Assembly (NCBI GenBank): GCA_008973525.1
Contig: WACJ01000104.1
Coordinates: 806,001-870,000 of the forward strand
Length of the DNA stretch: 64,000 nucleotides
Source of the DNA: Stenopsyche tienmushanensis
Lineage: Eukaryota > Arthropoda > Insecta > Trichoptera > Stenopsychidae
Direction of reading: 5' to 3'
Positions 44,761 to 55,719 of this stretch are shown piece by piece. Below the pieces are notes generated by a model. That model was not told the origin of the DNA. It searched no databases and worked only from the letters and a program-made list of their open reading frames with translations. The translations under genes and the position numbers were made by a program. Each line of letters starts with the position of its first letter. The stretch's first letter is position 1.

Positions 44761-46420
44761 GTGCGAGGGTCATCCAGAAAGTAAGGTTATTTGATTTAAA
44801 TTTACATGATACTATAATATTAGGATGTCCCATAAGTTTTTTTCGTTTTCATATTAAGAAAAAAATAGACAATAATTTGTATTACATCAAAATTTATTGA
44901 ATAATATATGAATGCTTTCTTGCCAAAATTTCCCAAGTTTGTTGGCAAAATATTGATCAAGGTACATTTTTATATCATTTTTTGAATTAAAATTTTTACC
45001 ACGTAAAGAATTTTTCAATGAAAGAAATAAATAATAATCTGATGGGGAAATGTCCGAAGAGTATGAAGGATGAGGTAAAACATCCCAGTCAAATGATAAT
45101 AATTTATTACTGATGAGCAAGAAGACATATGAGGCCTGGCGTTATCGTGATGAAAAACAACGCCCCGTCTGTTTGCTAATTCTGGCCATTTTCTGGCAAT
45201 TGCATCCTTTAGATTGTCTAGTAGGAAACAATATTTTGTTAAATTGATAGTTTCACCTTGCTGAAATAGCCCATAGCAAAATACCCCCTTCCAGTCCCAC
45301 CAAATGCATAGCAAAACTTTTTTTGGATGTAGCCAAGATTTAGCTACAGTTAAAGCTTCTGTACCCTTGGTCCAAGACCGTTTACGTTGGATATTCTCAT
45401 AGAGTATTCAAAGTCTCTTCAAAAAAGGTTAGATATTATGTCGCTGGAGAAAAGATTGCATGTTGAAATACGCTGAAGTTTATTTGAGTCAGTCAGTTCA
45501 TGAGGAATCCACACATCTGAACGGTTGATGTAGCCCAAGTTTGTCAGATGATTATGGATGGATGTTCGTGGAATTTCTATCTTGTTAGCTATTTCGCGAA
45601 CAGTATATCGTGAGTTTTCTTCAACCATGGCTATGATTAGATCTGTGTTCATTTGCGAAAGAAACTTATGGGACAACCTAATATAATAAATATATTAAAC
45701 TATTGTTTAATATATTTAAATCAAAAACTCATTTAATTCATTGAAAAGATGTTAGTCTAAAGGTGCCAAGTCAGGTAAATATGGAGGAAAAAGGAAAGAG
45801 AGTGATAATATCCCACCCAAATGTTGTTAGCAGCTCTTGTGAAGCTCGCGCGGTGTGGAGTCTGACGTTGTCATACAGGAGACTGATTCTTCGGGCTACC
45901 ATTCCTTTTCTGCGGTTTTGAATTAATGGTAGTCCTTTTAGGCTTAATATCCACCAAAAGCATTCCCTTGCGGTCCCAAAAAAAAAAAATAGATGCCATG
46001 AATTTTTCGGCTGAATCTTGGACACTTTAGTAGCTAGAGAAGATGAATAACGCCACAGAATTGATTGTCTTGTAGATTCTAGGGAGGGATCTAGTGACAC
46101 CCCCACAAAGATCGGTGTGAGTATTCTAGCCACCTACCTTGCACACAACTTCTTGTAACCAAGTTTTCCCGACAAAATATCACCGAGGGGAGAAATGTCA
46201 CACAGCAGTCATTTAGCATTTATTCCCTATTTTTTTTAACACAAGTTCATCAGAAATGACTCCTTGCCTCGTCAAAAAACGGATAACAACGCGGTCTCGC
46301 ACTGACGGGAGCTGGCGGGAGCGCGCGATGACCTCTCCATCGGAAGAATTTACTGTGACTGAACAAAATGGCCTACAAACACGCGGGACCAAACAATCGT
46401 CATCGCAATGATGAATCATT
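44761..46420 (-). pseudogene. mariner A element carrying a nested mariner B
   Basis: The left (3') end is a TIR, GCGAGGGTCATCCAGAAAGT at 44,763, preceded by TA. Going right on minus sense, the C-terminal half (45,771-46,133) encodes SILWRYSSSLATK, KGMVARRISLL and DNVRLHTARASQELLT (second catalytic Asp present). The N-terminal part (46,213-46,419) encodes VCRPFCSVTVNSSDGEVIAR and VIRFLTRQGVISDELVL. Comparison with the 35.6 and 57.4 kb copies shows that the middle (second HTH and first catalytic Asp) is deleted. The right TIR is not recognisable. Confidence 0.85.
44820..45681 (-). mobile_element. mariner B, 862 bp, with paired TIRs and TA duplication
   Basis: TIRs are TTAGGATGTCCCATAAGTTT (left) and the complement TTAGGTTGTCCCATAAGTTT (right), flanked by TA at 44,818-44,819 and 45,682-45,683. 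On the minus strand: RYTVREIANKIEIPRTSIHN (HTH), WIPHELT, KKVLLCIWWDWKGVFCYGLF, HHDNARPHMSS, then after a one-base frameshift near 45,120 LPHPSYSSDISPSDYYLF. This is a mauritiana-like DD34D transposase. The first HTH is missing directly after the 5' TIR, and the first catalytic Asp motif (TGDEKW) is missing near 45,400. It is non-autonomous but potentially mobilisable through its TIRs. Confidence 0.92.
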
Positions 46421-46424
46421 TATG

Positions 46425-46920
46425 GAAAAATATATCCTTGGCTATTCAGTGGGAATCTTCCATAAACATGAAATAGTCATAAATACTTAAGTGTCAAAGA
46501 CATCCTTTATATCAAAGATGAATACATTTATTGTTGTTTGATCGTTGGAAAAAGCGGAAGCTCTTTGCCTGTGATTATAATTCATAATTTAAAGATAGTA
46601 AATAAATAAAAAATATGCATATTGTTAAATATCAAATATGCACACCCTCATTAACCATTTAATGAGTATGCACTCACATGCTGAGTGCGCACTCGAGCGA
46701 TTCGGAGAGAGTATGCTTGCACAAAAGACATACATATAAAGCTGTATTTTGTCCTTTTCAAAACATTTGCGTTTATATCGGTAGTGCCAAAAATACGTGC
46801 CGTTTTTACACTTCTGTTTAGAAAAGCTATTAAAAATAATAAGGGGATTTCTATTGCATTCATCTCATTCTCTCTAGTATTTTAAAACTCTCTAGTATTT
46901 TTAACTCCACAATCATTTTT
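46425..46920. other. Unassigned AT-rich stretch
   Basis: No gene or repeat is recognised. Confidence 0.35.
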
Positions 46921-46924
46921 TAAT

Positions 46925-47060
46925 AGAATTTGGGCGGCCCGGTATTTTCCTGTCCTTCAAAGTCTAAGTCTCCTACTGTCTTCTAATAGTAAGATGCAAC
47001 TCTTGGATGGAAATCTTTCATTTTTTAACAATGTTTTTACTATAAAATTCGATATGCAAG
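46925..47060 (-). pseudogene. Tc1-like N-terminal relic
   Basis: The plus strand is similar to 18,810-18,920, with CCGGT.TTTT.CTGT.CTTCAAAG in both. The minus translation retains remains of the Tc1 helix-turn-helix followed by a GQEN.GP-like 'RPRSGRP' equivalent. It is very decayed. Confidence 0.5.
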
Positions 47061-47226
47061 GCATTTCTAAACTTATTGTCGGTAGTGTATGGTCAAATTA
47101 AAATGATTTTATTATATTACAACATTTTGGTTATAAGACAGTCTAAAATTGTGTGACAAAATGATCATAATTTTTAAAGATCATTGAATGCATTAAATTT
47201 TAGTTTGGATAATAAAAAAGTATTTT

Positions 47227-47297
47227 GGAGGAGCTGGGATTTGAACCCAGGACTTTCAGCATGCGAAGCAGACACTCTACCACTGAGTTACACCCCC
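47227..47297 (-). tRNA. tRNA-Ala(CGC)-like gene, copy 1
   Basis: A 71-nt sequence starts GGGGGTGTAACTCAGTGGTA and has the loop TTCGCAT (anticodon CGC), a B box GGTTCAAATCC and the acceptor end CTCCTCC. D stem ACTC/GAGT and T stem CTGGG/CCCAG pair fully. There is a U:U in the acceptor stem (position 6) and one in the middle of the anticodon stem, plus a G:U. A T6 run, a pol III-type terminator, follows within 15 bases (AAAATACTTTTTT). It could be a degraded or recently copied gene. The mismatches argue for a pseudogene-like tRNA, but both copies share them. Confidence 0.75.
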
Positions 47298-47299
47298 GA

Positions 47300-48380
47300 T
47301 ATTTCAGCAAATGGAAACTGTCTATGATGCTACGAACTTATGACCTTTACACTCGTAGTATATTTGGCTGTTTTATTTGAATTATTTCGCAGAGTTGTCC
47401 AGAATCCATGGAAAAAAATTAGTTGATGGGAGTTATTTGGAGCCCCTTTTGGAGTGGAAGAATACCTATCGCATCAACTGCTCCCATCACACCCTCGTCT
47501 TCCGGCGAAAACAGGTGGGCATACAATCGAAAGATGTTTAGTCATAGGATCCTGCAAGGATGAGGCACTAAGACTAGGAGGGAGCTTCCAAAGACTTTAA
47601 TTGTGAGCAGAGCGAAAGCTTTATATGTAAATAGGATCTCCCCACGATTCGGCAACCTCTCATTGTCCAAACAGACAATGACTCGTCCGCAGGTTGTGTA
47701 CACGCCGATTACCAGCTCGAGGTGGCGCCTTAATGGGAACAATGGATGACATCATCAGGAAACTCATTATGTTGCCTTAATATCTACAAACATATTAACT
47801 ATTTTTCAGAATTAATAGTTTACTGTCGCGCTCGTTGTCGATTTGTTAATCTGCTGAGGTTCCTCGAACGATGGACTGGCTGACTCAACTGGAATAGGAA
47901 ATTCGTTGACCCGCAGAAATTGCCATAACATTAGATAATTTCACGCTTTGTATCATCAAACGATGACCATGCCAATGTTTGAGTCATCTGCATGCAAATG
48001 TTATGACAAAAATTTCGACAATGTTAACCCGTTGATTAGGAATCGCGCGTAAATGTGTTTGGACTCGATTTCCTTCATACATCGACGGCAAATTCGTGCT
48101 GTAAAGGGAACCCTACACGTCTAATATTTTTAAATATTACGATTGCATTATTTGGTTACTAAAACTCAATACACGCAAGTGTATTGTTTATGTTTACGCG
48201 AAGAAATTGTTAAGGTGTTATGGTTCATTTATTGATACCCAAGATTCATTCACGCTGCGCGGTCCTCAGAGAAAAATGGACTTGTATGGACGATAAGCGG
48301 TGGACATACGAACATAGCTTATTGTTTAAATCAATTTAAAGTTAACTCATCGATCAAATCGTTAAGACATTTATATATTG
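47300..48380. other. Unassigned stretch
   Basis: A minus frame at 47,542-47,742 lacks an ATG and known motifs. No repeat is recognised. Confidence 0.35.
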
Positions 48381-48387
48381 GGTGGGT

Positions 48388-48415
48388 GAATAAGTTCTCG
48401 CCTTTTTTTTGTGAA
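48388..48415 (+). repeat. Isolated mariner-type terminal repeat
   Basis: TA then TTGGGTGGGTGAATAAGTTC, TCGCC. It looks like the TIR of another mariner family. No matching partner was found. Confidence 0.5.
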
Positions 48416-49194
48416 AATCACGCATTTTAGAAGGATGATCCAATAAAAACAATAGAAATTAAATTGAAAGATTCTTCTACGCCCTCCATGTTTCCCAAAC
48501 TTTGCTCTTTCCGATTACTTTATCTTTAGATACATAGAGCAGTGGTCTCCAATGTTGGGTAGGTCTCCAAAGTCAACTTAATTTTTTTTTTGTTGATCTA
48601 AGTCGAAAAGCTTTGCCGAAAGGAACATTTGCTTAACACAAATTTGTGAAATAAGTAAAAATATATATTTTACATTATTTAAAAAAATACACAATTTATA
48701 ATATTTTAGTAAAATATATAAACAAATGATAGTGTTTTAAAAAGTTTTTTTTTTAAATCGCTGTGTTTTCTTGTTTGTTTTTGTGAGAACGCTTGGTTGT
48801 TTCGTGCTATATGAGATATTCCAAAACAATTTTAATTAAGAATCAATATTGAATTACATTAATTTAGATTAAAATAGGCTAAATTTTCCATTATTTTTAT
48901 TCAAAATGATTATTTAATTAAAGTCAATGTGAAGAAATGTCCTAAAAAGAAGTTGAAAAAGTGAAAAAATCGGTGTTTTAGCAATTGTAAATATTTATAA
49001 GCAACGCGTTGCGGGATCGGCTCTCAACAAGACGTCCAATGAAGACACACGCTAATAAATCAGCGCGTCACATTTCGAATACGAGGGTTGTCCCAGAAGT
49101 ACCCGATCTGAAGTAAATATGGTTGTTGTTTAAAAAATGCACTATGAGAGATACCTAAATTATAAAGCTTTAACTTCAATTAGACTCAAATATC

Positions 49195-50130
49195 TTTTTG
49201 TGCGACTTTTTTGTGCGATTTCGAAGTTACGCGTTTTTGTTTTAAAGTATTTTTTTATTTCATAAAGAGTACATATCGAGATATTTTGGATAAAATGGAA
49301 ATAAATCGTCAACACTAACCGAAATTTGGAAAAAAATATAATTTGGAACTGTGTAAATCATATTGCATCTGCTATCGCTGAATTACGACCACGTTCTTTA
49401 TTCTGGATCAGATTTTTGAAAAAATTGAATTTGTTCCTTTGCATTTTTCAAATTTTCTGCCTTTTAAAAATACACATTCCAAAGGAATTTACAAAATTCC
49501 AACCATTTACGGAGTTATAGCTATTCTAATGACTACTAATATTTTTTTCAACAAGGTTGAAACGCTGTCCGAATGCACATATGCGTGATTACCCACCAAC
49601 GGGTTAATGAATTAATTACAATAAATAAGTTAATTTTTAAACACTTCTTTTGTCAAAAATTGTAATATATTATCGAGCCGTTATGTACCCGGGCGGATGG
49701 GATGGAGGTGGACTGGCGTCGAATAGAAAGTATTTCATCTCAGATAACTTCTTTATTGATCAAGAGAGAGAGCTCTTGGCTGCGGGAAGGACGTCCTCCC
49801 TGAGTCAAGGCTAGTCCGACGACTCCTCATGACTCACGCCCCCTGCGCGTTATCATCGAATCGACAACGGTGCATATGCCAAAAGCGATCGGTTGTTCAG
49901 ACGCAATGGCCGGTCCTACCATAATGAAATCTTTTCAACGCGTTTGACATATCTAGAGTATTAATTAATTAACTTACTTCAAATTGGGAACGAATCTTTT
50001 CTATATAACCCTTTATTATTTCTACCAGATTTATGTCAAAATTCGTATTTTTAACTATTTAAAAAAAATTAAAACTATTACAAAATAAGGTTAAAAAATG
50101 ACAGTCTAACCAATTTCGTCAAAAATGTTG
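49195..50130 (+). repeat. AT-rich repeat F, long copy interrupted by an LTR
   Basis: The order is TTTTGTGCGATTTCGAAGTT, CGAAATTTGGAAAAAAATA, TTACGGAGTTATAGCTATTC, then after the LTR CTACCAGATTTATGTCAAAA. It matches 21.07-21.24, 22.7-22.98 and 63.4-63.74 kb in parallel order. Confidence 0.7.
49685..49935 (-). repeat. LTR family 1 fragment
   Basis: ACTGGCGTCGAATAGAAAGT, TTGGCTGCGGGAAGGACGTC and AAAAGCGATCGGTTG match the 30.7 and 57.5 kb LTRs. Both ends are missing. Confidence 0.7.
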
Positions 50131-50161
50131 AATAAAAACCACAAAATGGTATTGGATGACT

Positions 50162-50420
50162 GTTAACTGAAAGTGTGCGAGTTAGTAGATATATTGGCAT
50201 ATCAAAAAGTGCTTTACATCGCATATCGACTGAAAATTTGCACACTGAGAAAGCCGTGCGCAAGATGGGCGCCGCGTTTGACTCACAGTGCAAAAAAAAA
50301 GCAGCATCGCGAGGATGTTTCATTTGAGCGTTCGGTCGATGTTTCACGGCAACAAAGCCGAGTTTTTGCGTCGATTCATAGCCGTGAATCCAGCTTTCGA
50401 CAGGTCAAAGGTGCCTTCAT
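50162..50420 (+). pseudogene. mariner transposase HTH-to-catalytic linker relic
   Basis: The first frame encodes KICTLRKPCARWAPRL and KKKQHREDVSFERS. The next frame continues MFHGNKAEFLRRFIAVN. These match the 'MRKLCARWVPRLL...QK..R......F..NK.EFLRRFIT.DETW' region of mariner transposases. The DETW motif with the first catalytic Asp is lost, and a frameshift splits the segment near 50,345. Confidence 0.75.
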
Positions 50421-50505
50421 TCAAAATTAAAAATAGATTGAGGGTCACTGGTCGGGATTACATGGTTAAAAAGATAATCACATTTTATGCTCGGCCAGTG
50501 TGTGC

Positions 50506-50737
50506 TTAACGAGCGATCATATTTCCGTATGGTGTGATTGTGACACGTATGATGTCATAATAGTCACGTGGAGCAAAATCGATATCCTCGACAGGTCCTC
50601 TAATTGTGGTACGAGGCACGTTCGGATGTGCATTGAAAGGCGACGCCATTTCATTAGGGGGTGGAAGGGCTAATACTGTGTGAGGCTGGTCGTTTTGATA
50701 ATAGACGAGTGAATTTGAAGAGATTTTGCAACGAGAG
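50506..50737 (-). CDS. Possible terminal exon of an unknown host gene
   Basis: The minus frame is open for about 77 codons to a TAA at 50,506-50,508. It follows a CAG acceptor-like site (GCTGTGTCAG|CTCTCG) at 50,738. The product is regular protein-like and Pro/Tyr-rich: VYYQNDQPHTVLALPPPNEM, later DIDFAPRDYYDIIRVTITPY. There are no transposon motifs and no family that I recognise; a cytoplasmic receptor tail is one guess. The tRNA-like gene begins 14 bases upstream on the other strand. Without the preceding exon the call stays tentative. Confidence 0.35.
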
Positions 50738-50750
50738 CTGACACAGCATC

Positions 50751-50821
50751 GGGGGTGTAACTCAGTGGTAGAGTGTCTGCTTCGCATGCTGAAAGTCCTG
50801 GGTTCAAATCCCAGCTCCTCC
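50751..50821 (+). tRNA. tRNA-Ala(CGC)-like gene, copy 2
   Basis: It is identical over all 71 nt to the copy at 47,227-47,297, but on the opposite strand. It has the same anticodon CGC, the same U:U mismatches and the same A and B boxes. A T5 run follows at about 50,828. The 3' flanks (AGAATATTTTTATTC here, AAAATACTTTTTTATT there) are partly alike, while the 5' flanks differ after three bases. Confidence 0.75.
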
Positions 50822-50824
50822 AGA

Positions 50825-51735
50825 ATATTTTTATTCTTTTTTATTCAGAAATAAATGCTTAATAATCTGATCAATGTTAATAATACATAAAATCATCTTA
50901 GATTGAAAAACGATAAATAATAGACATTTTTGAAAAAAATGTTTTTACATGGATCAATATGCGAGCGTCAAAAACATTTTTTATGGGACCTGTTCTATCA
51001 TTTAGGACGTGATTACAGAGCAGCATATCTTGATATCCCTAAAAGTCCCTGCTGATGGTTCCCCGAAGAGAAGGATTATGGTTGGAAGGTGTGTAAAGCC
51101 GATGCTGGTGGTCCATGGATTGTTTACCCACCTGTGCCAGATTAATAGAACGATCAGGTGTTTTTTGTATACGCTTTTTTCAATACGCCGATTCGTTCCC
51201 GGGACGATTGAAAAAAAAGGAAACGACAAAGGGTTTGAGCATGATTGGTAAATGGCCCGCGAAGGGTTAAATCGCTACGTGTTTTTGTCGTGGATTATTC
51301 CTATTACCGACTTTAAAAACTAATCAGATAACGTTCAATAGAATTTGGGCTTTCAAGCTGATTATGGACATTGTGGAACATTGGGAAACCAATTTCGTTT
51401 TATAACATGGATGATTGTTGTGGCTATCGAATAAGGTCGATCACAGTTCTATTGAAAATGCGATGGACATGCAAATGTCGAAGACATTCAAGTATTACTA
51501 ATAAAAGAAGAAATTGATGAGGCAAAACCATTGGGGTTATATTTTTTAAAATAAGCTCCCTATACTGAAAACAGCACAAAATAAAAAAATCTATAATGAC
51601 CGTTGACACAACGTAACTTGACATGAAAACGAAAATAAGTCGTTCATATTTCTATGGGAACGCTGTATAAATGGCTACTTGTATAGGTTCATTCAATAAG
51701 GACTAATTGTTATTGAGTTATAATATACTATTCGT
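50825..51735. other. Unassigned stretch inside the mariner C interval
   Basis: Overlapping frames at 51,002-51,251 have no recognised motif. The right part is AT-rich. Confidence 0.3.
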
Positions 51736-51954
51736 TAGGGCGGGTACTTCTAGGACTATCCTTGTATCTTTCTAAATTAAGTTTTGATGTGATTATATAT
51801 TTAAATTGAATCAATTTCTATCGAAACGTGAGAATAAAATGTGTTATAAATCGCATACAACTTTTGTTGATCAGCTATAATCGGTCAATTAAACTTGACT
51901 CGTGAGAACGCACCATAAATGAATTTCTAGTGACTTTTTCAATATATAACGTTA

Positions 51955-52145
51955 TTAATCACTTCAATATTTACTATTTTAAGAAATATTTTATGGCATT
52001 AATTATGCAGTGTAATATCGTTCAATTGTCTGCTATAACTTTGCTTGGAGACTTATTTTTTGATGGTTTTGTCGCATAAATCTGCCTGAATATCCATCGT
52101 GGCATGCTCTATGTGATACGTAACACCACTGTGATGATTTTCCAT
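51955..52145 (-). pseudogene. Family D 3' end, internally deleted
   Basis: On the minus strand HATMDI-like sequence (GCATGCCACGATGGATAT) joins straight to CAGGCAGATTTATGCGACAA. All of the FLWDY region is therefore deleted compared with the 28.2 kb copy. The AT-rich tail follows. Confidence 0.6.
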
Positions 52146-52176
52146 ATACTACTAAATAATTCCAGGTGACTGATAC

Positions 52177-52206
52177 ATCTGGGTGAGCGCTATGGGTCAC
52201 CCAGAT
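52177..52206. repeat. Palindrome with shared flank, copy 1
   Basis: ATCTGGGTGA (52,177) and TCACCCAGAT (to 52,206), then GGCACCCAATGGTGAGCATC. The same arrangement is at 55,682. Confidence 0.8.
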
Positions 52207-52229
52207 GGCACCCAATGGTGAGCATCAAC

Positions 52230-53150
52230 GCAGAGCTATCGACAAAATTGAGTGCACACATTCGCTGTATGACATTTGTTAGAACCACACGTCGTCGATA
52301 TCTTTATCATCTAGTTTAGGTCATCCAAAAAAATTCAAGCTTTTTAATTAAATGATCCTGTATTTTTAAGAAAATATATATTGCTTGAAAAATATGATAT
52401 CTAATGTGATTCATAGCTCAAAGGATATTGTTAAGTATTTTTGTAGTTTATCGTTTGCATTTCCGTAGAAACGTCCAGGATATAAAATAGCAATTAAGAG
52501 GAAGTATACGAAGCCCATTGTAAGACTATTAGCTCGCAGGCTTAATACTAATTTCAGCATGAATGACAAAACTATCCAAAACTGTTTACTTAAATAGAAT
52601 ACTTTCTAAATTAAAAGGGCTGTCCTTTACTACAAAGGACGTATGATTTACTGATAATATTACTCAGGTAAAAAAGCGATTAGTGAATTAAATTTAGCCT
52701 TGCTGATACAATGATGACGTCAATTGGATATCTATGTAAATTCTAACGCCTGACGTCATTAAATCCTTTTTTAAAATTAAATTATTTATTCTCGGAATTG
52801 GATTTTATCTCGAGTCACCGATGGGATATTAAGGAATCGGTATCCCGCCACGATGCTGGATTGTCAGTATAATACCTAAAAAGGATTGTATTCTACAAGG
52901 ATGACTCAATTTGAACCATGTGGAAGTATATTTTTTCATGGCGATGATATTTTTGGACTTATCAGCAAGCCGAATTGATGTCCCGCGATTCGTTTCTGAT
53001 TCCAATAACGCGACACTTAGTGTTTGAAGGGCTTTTATGGGTATGTAAATCGGTTTTATTTTTAAAAGGACATGCTAAGAAGTGCGATTTCTATCTAATG
53101 CTGACGTGCACGAACGAAAATAGTCTTTCACATTAAGTTATTTTAAAGTC
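52230..53150. other. Unassigned stretch
   Basis: No gene or repeat boundary is recognised. Confidence 0.35.
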
Positions 53151-53159
53151 AGTTTGGTT

Positions 53160-53230
53160 GATATCGTGTGTTCGTCGGCCATTTTGTTCAGTCATAGTAA
53201 ATTCTTACGGTGAAAAGGTCGTCGCGCGCT
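53160..53230 (+). repeat. mariner A 5' region fragment
   Basis: GGCCATTTTGTTCAGTCATA and GGTCGTCGCGCGCTCTCG are the reverse complement of the segment at 46,320-46,380. Only the first part of the element is present. Confidence 0.7.
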
Positions 53231-53399
53231 CTCGTTTTTCGGAGGGAACTAGGAAACATTTAAATCTGGGAATCCCAGTGTGAGTAAATAGCAAATATGT
53301 AAGAAGGGATAACCTAAAAAAGAATACATAATAATACCTTATGATTAAAAGATGGAATTTAGTTCGATAACTATACTAAATGAAATATTGATTTAACGG

Positions 53400-53760
53400 G
53401 ATGAACAAAGAATAAAGGTTACAGTATTGTTAGATGAATGTAACCCACTCGGGGTAGCCGAGCTCAACGCTGAGAAAATAGTACACAGCATGATGGTGAG
53501 TCCGAAAAACTGGGACCTTTGGCGAGATTTCGTTGAAGAAATCATGAGCGCCAAAGAAGGCAGTGAGAGAGACTCCAACACTGGAATAGGGCCAGGTACT
53601 TAACTACCTGCCCTCCTGAAGCAATGTGATAAACAATACCAGGGGGACAGAGAAGGACAAGGGAGGAGTTTAGTCAGTAAGAATCTGACACTAACCTGGG
53701 ATCAAACCCAGGGTGTTTTATGGAAGATTTCCTTCTCACCGGAAAAAAGACCCTATGTCC
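53400..53760 (+). pseudogene. R1-type LINE C-terminal end and 3' region
   Basis: The plus frame encodes VTVLLDECNPLGVAELNAEK, then SPKNWDLWRDFVEEIMSAKE and a stop near 53,600. It resembles the last residues of R1-group ORF2 ('...W..V..F.E.VM..KE..ER'). The following 3' region (AATACCAGGGGGACAGAGA to GGAAGATTTCCTTCTCACC) is shared with 31.49-31.6 and 26.34-26.41 kb. Confidence 0.6.
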
Positions 53761-53764
53761 TAAG

Positions 53765-54415
53765 TATCAGGGCTGCCGAAATTAAGTGGTCGGACTAGTA
53801 CCTCAATCGTCATGGGTCCAAATCTATAGGAGACGTGGCTTACGACTACATTTTAAAAACATATATTCGCTATGAAAAACCACGTTAAAATCGTTAGGCA
53901 ATAGTCCCATAAAAGGGATTGTTAAAAGTCACCTCAAAAAGTAAAAAGCGTCTCCGCTTTCTTGGGAGTCGACTGTTGCTTATATGGACTCCTATTTTGG
54001 CTCACCCAGATGATGCTGACACGTTGTCCACACGCTCGAAACGACATTGTAGATATAATAATTTAAGCACTTCAAGACAATAATATGAAATAATTTCTTT
54101 AGACTTGTGTCTTTATATAAACAGGGTGTTTGGCACATGGACCGTTACAATTTTTTAGCATGAAATAACTATTTTTGTATTTTGCAATATATTTTTGATT
54201 TAAATAAATCATTATTTTATGCAATCGATTTATAAGAAATTACGTCTGAGCTTTTTAAGTCACATAAAATGTGCAAAAAAATGATAAATATCAAATTCTA
54301 AACTATTTTGAATTTAATTTGATTTTAAAACGTTTTCTAGTTTATACCCTTTTCAATAATATGCTACATGTCATAAAAAATCATTAAATAAGTCGTTAAA
54401 CTTTAAGAGGTATCA
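53765..54415. other. Unassigned stretch
   Basis: CTCACCCAGATGATG at about 54,000 resembles one arm of the 52.18 and 55.68 kb palindromes. No gene is seen. Confidence 0.3.
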
Positions 54416-54424
54416 TACAAAATC

Positions 54425-54620
54425 TATTGAAATTGGCCACATCTGCTTCGTATGCGCGCATGACACTTTTTCTAAAATATTTCTTTTGGCGGCCCTATTC
54501 CGTGGCTCGCACGGTTTCCAGTGGACCTGACACCAATGGATTTTTTTTGTTAGGGAACGCATCTTATTCCGTAGCTCGCTTACGTGTGAAACCCAGCAAA
54601 AGTCTCCCCTAATCCTGCAT
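54425..54620 (-). repeat. Short dispersed repeat with 'TGGTGTCAGGTC' core
   Basis: On the minus strand ATCCATTGGTGTCAGGTCCA, then GAGCCACGGAATAGGGC. A related plus-strand piece, present twice in tandem, is at 57,150-57,265. Confidence 0.6.
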
Positions 54621-54624
54621 ACCA

Positions 54625-55675
54625 AAAATGATCACGAGTATTGATCATAATCAATTTATAGAATTGCATGTATCTGTAATTATAGCCGACATTTTTCAAG
54701 CGTTTCCACGGACGCACAAAAGAGAGCCGCCACGGGATTTATTAGTATTGCATAATTATGGAATAGAGATGGAATGTTTATAGCGAATGTCTTTCATCTT
54801 CGTCGTAATCGTTGTGCATATTTGATGCTTGCAAAATTTAATGTTCAATTTACATTTGCATATAAAGTTTAATATGGTATTTTAAGCATAGTTCTTGATT
54901 TTATGCATTCAGGCAGGTCATATTTTTCTCGAAAATCTGCAGCTTAATCAATGTTAATGATTTGTTCAAAATCTGAAGAATATTCATGTTAAATTCATAT
55001 TCATAAATATCCACATTGAGCAGTTGTTTTATTCAGAAGCGCTCAATTTTTTTATTTTCACAATTAAAACCCAAGCAATAAATTACTGTATAGCAAGCAG
55101 CGTTTTACTATGCTGAAAATAATTAAAAGCGTCCATCGGAACATTTCGTATTAAATATCCATTGCATATTTCATGCCGGTTTTACGACGAAATCCTGGAT
55201 TACAGAGCTCGAAATGCTTTATTGCACCGGTGTTGACCTCATCGAATCACCGGACAAACATCTGCCCGAGGTAGTTATCCTAGAAACTAATCCATCGGTG
55301 ATTTGAACCGGAAAATTGTATTTTTTATTTCACGCTTGAACCGCAAAATCCCGCAACCTACGGATTCGTATAATCGTCTACACCTGCCCAATATCCGAGA
55401 TTCAATTATGCAATGGTGAATAATTTGAATATTGACCTCGGAGCTATTCTTGGGAGGCGAAAGAAGCATTTAAATCAATCGGGACAACGATCGCTTTATA
55501 ATGACTGTTGAGAAGTCAATGATGCCGTGTAGAACGCTCTTTGTTTGGGAATCATATGCCAATTGATGAAAATTGATGCATAAATAAAGGAGCTGCTGTA
55601 ACAATACACATACAATCATCCCTTGATTTATGCGGCAGATATATTCTATAGGAATCCGTTTTAAAAAATGGTTGA
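54625..55675. other. Unassigned AT-rich stretch
   Basis: GAAGCGCTCAATTTTTTTA at 55,036 resembles the terminal motif of family D. No gene is seen. Confidence 0.35.
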
Positions 55676-55681
55676 AGCTCG

Positions 55682-55709
55682 TCTGGGTGACCCCAATGGG
55701 TCACCCAGA
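55682..55709. repeat. Palindrome with shared flank, copy 2
   Basis: TCTGGGTGACC (55,682-55,692), the loop CCAATG, then GGTCACCCAGA (to 55,709), followed by TTACACCCAATGGTGAGTAT. Confidence 0.9.
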
Positions 55710-55719
55710 TTACACCCAA

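Larger units (their letters stand above)
49082..51764. mobile_element. mariner C interval bounded by inverted repeats
   Basis: CGAGGGTTGTCCCAGAAGTA (49,082) faces the complement CAAGGATAGTCCTAGAAGTA (ends 51,764). Each has TA outside. The 2.68-kb span is twice a mariner's length because it holds repeat F, an LTR fragment, a possible host exon and a tRNA-like gene. Either the TIRs belong to one heavily invaded element, or two separate ends are paired by chance. Transposase remains at 50,162-50,420 support the first view. Confidence 0.6.

Noticed and set aside
50506..50787. Full 93-codon minus frame as one CDS
   Set aside because: Its first part runs through the antisense of the tRNA, so translation there is unlikely. 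Only the part after the acceptor-like site is listed.
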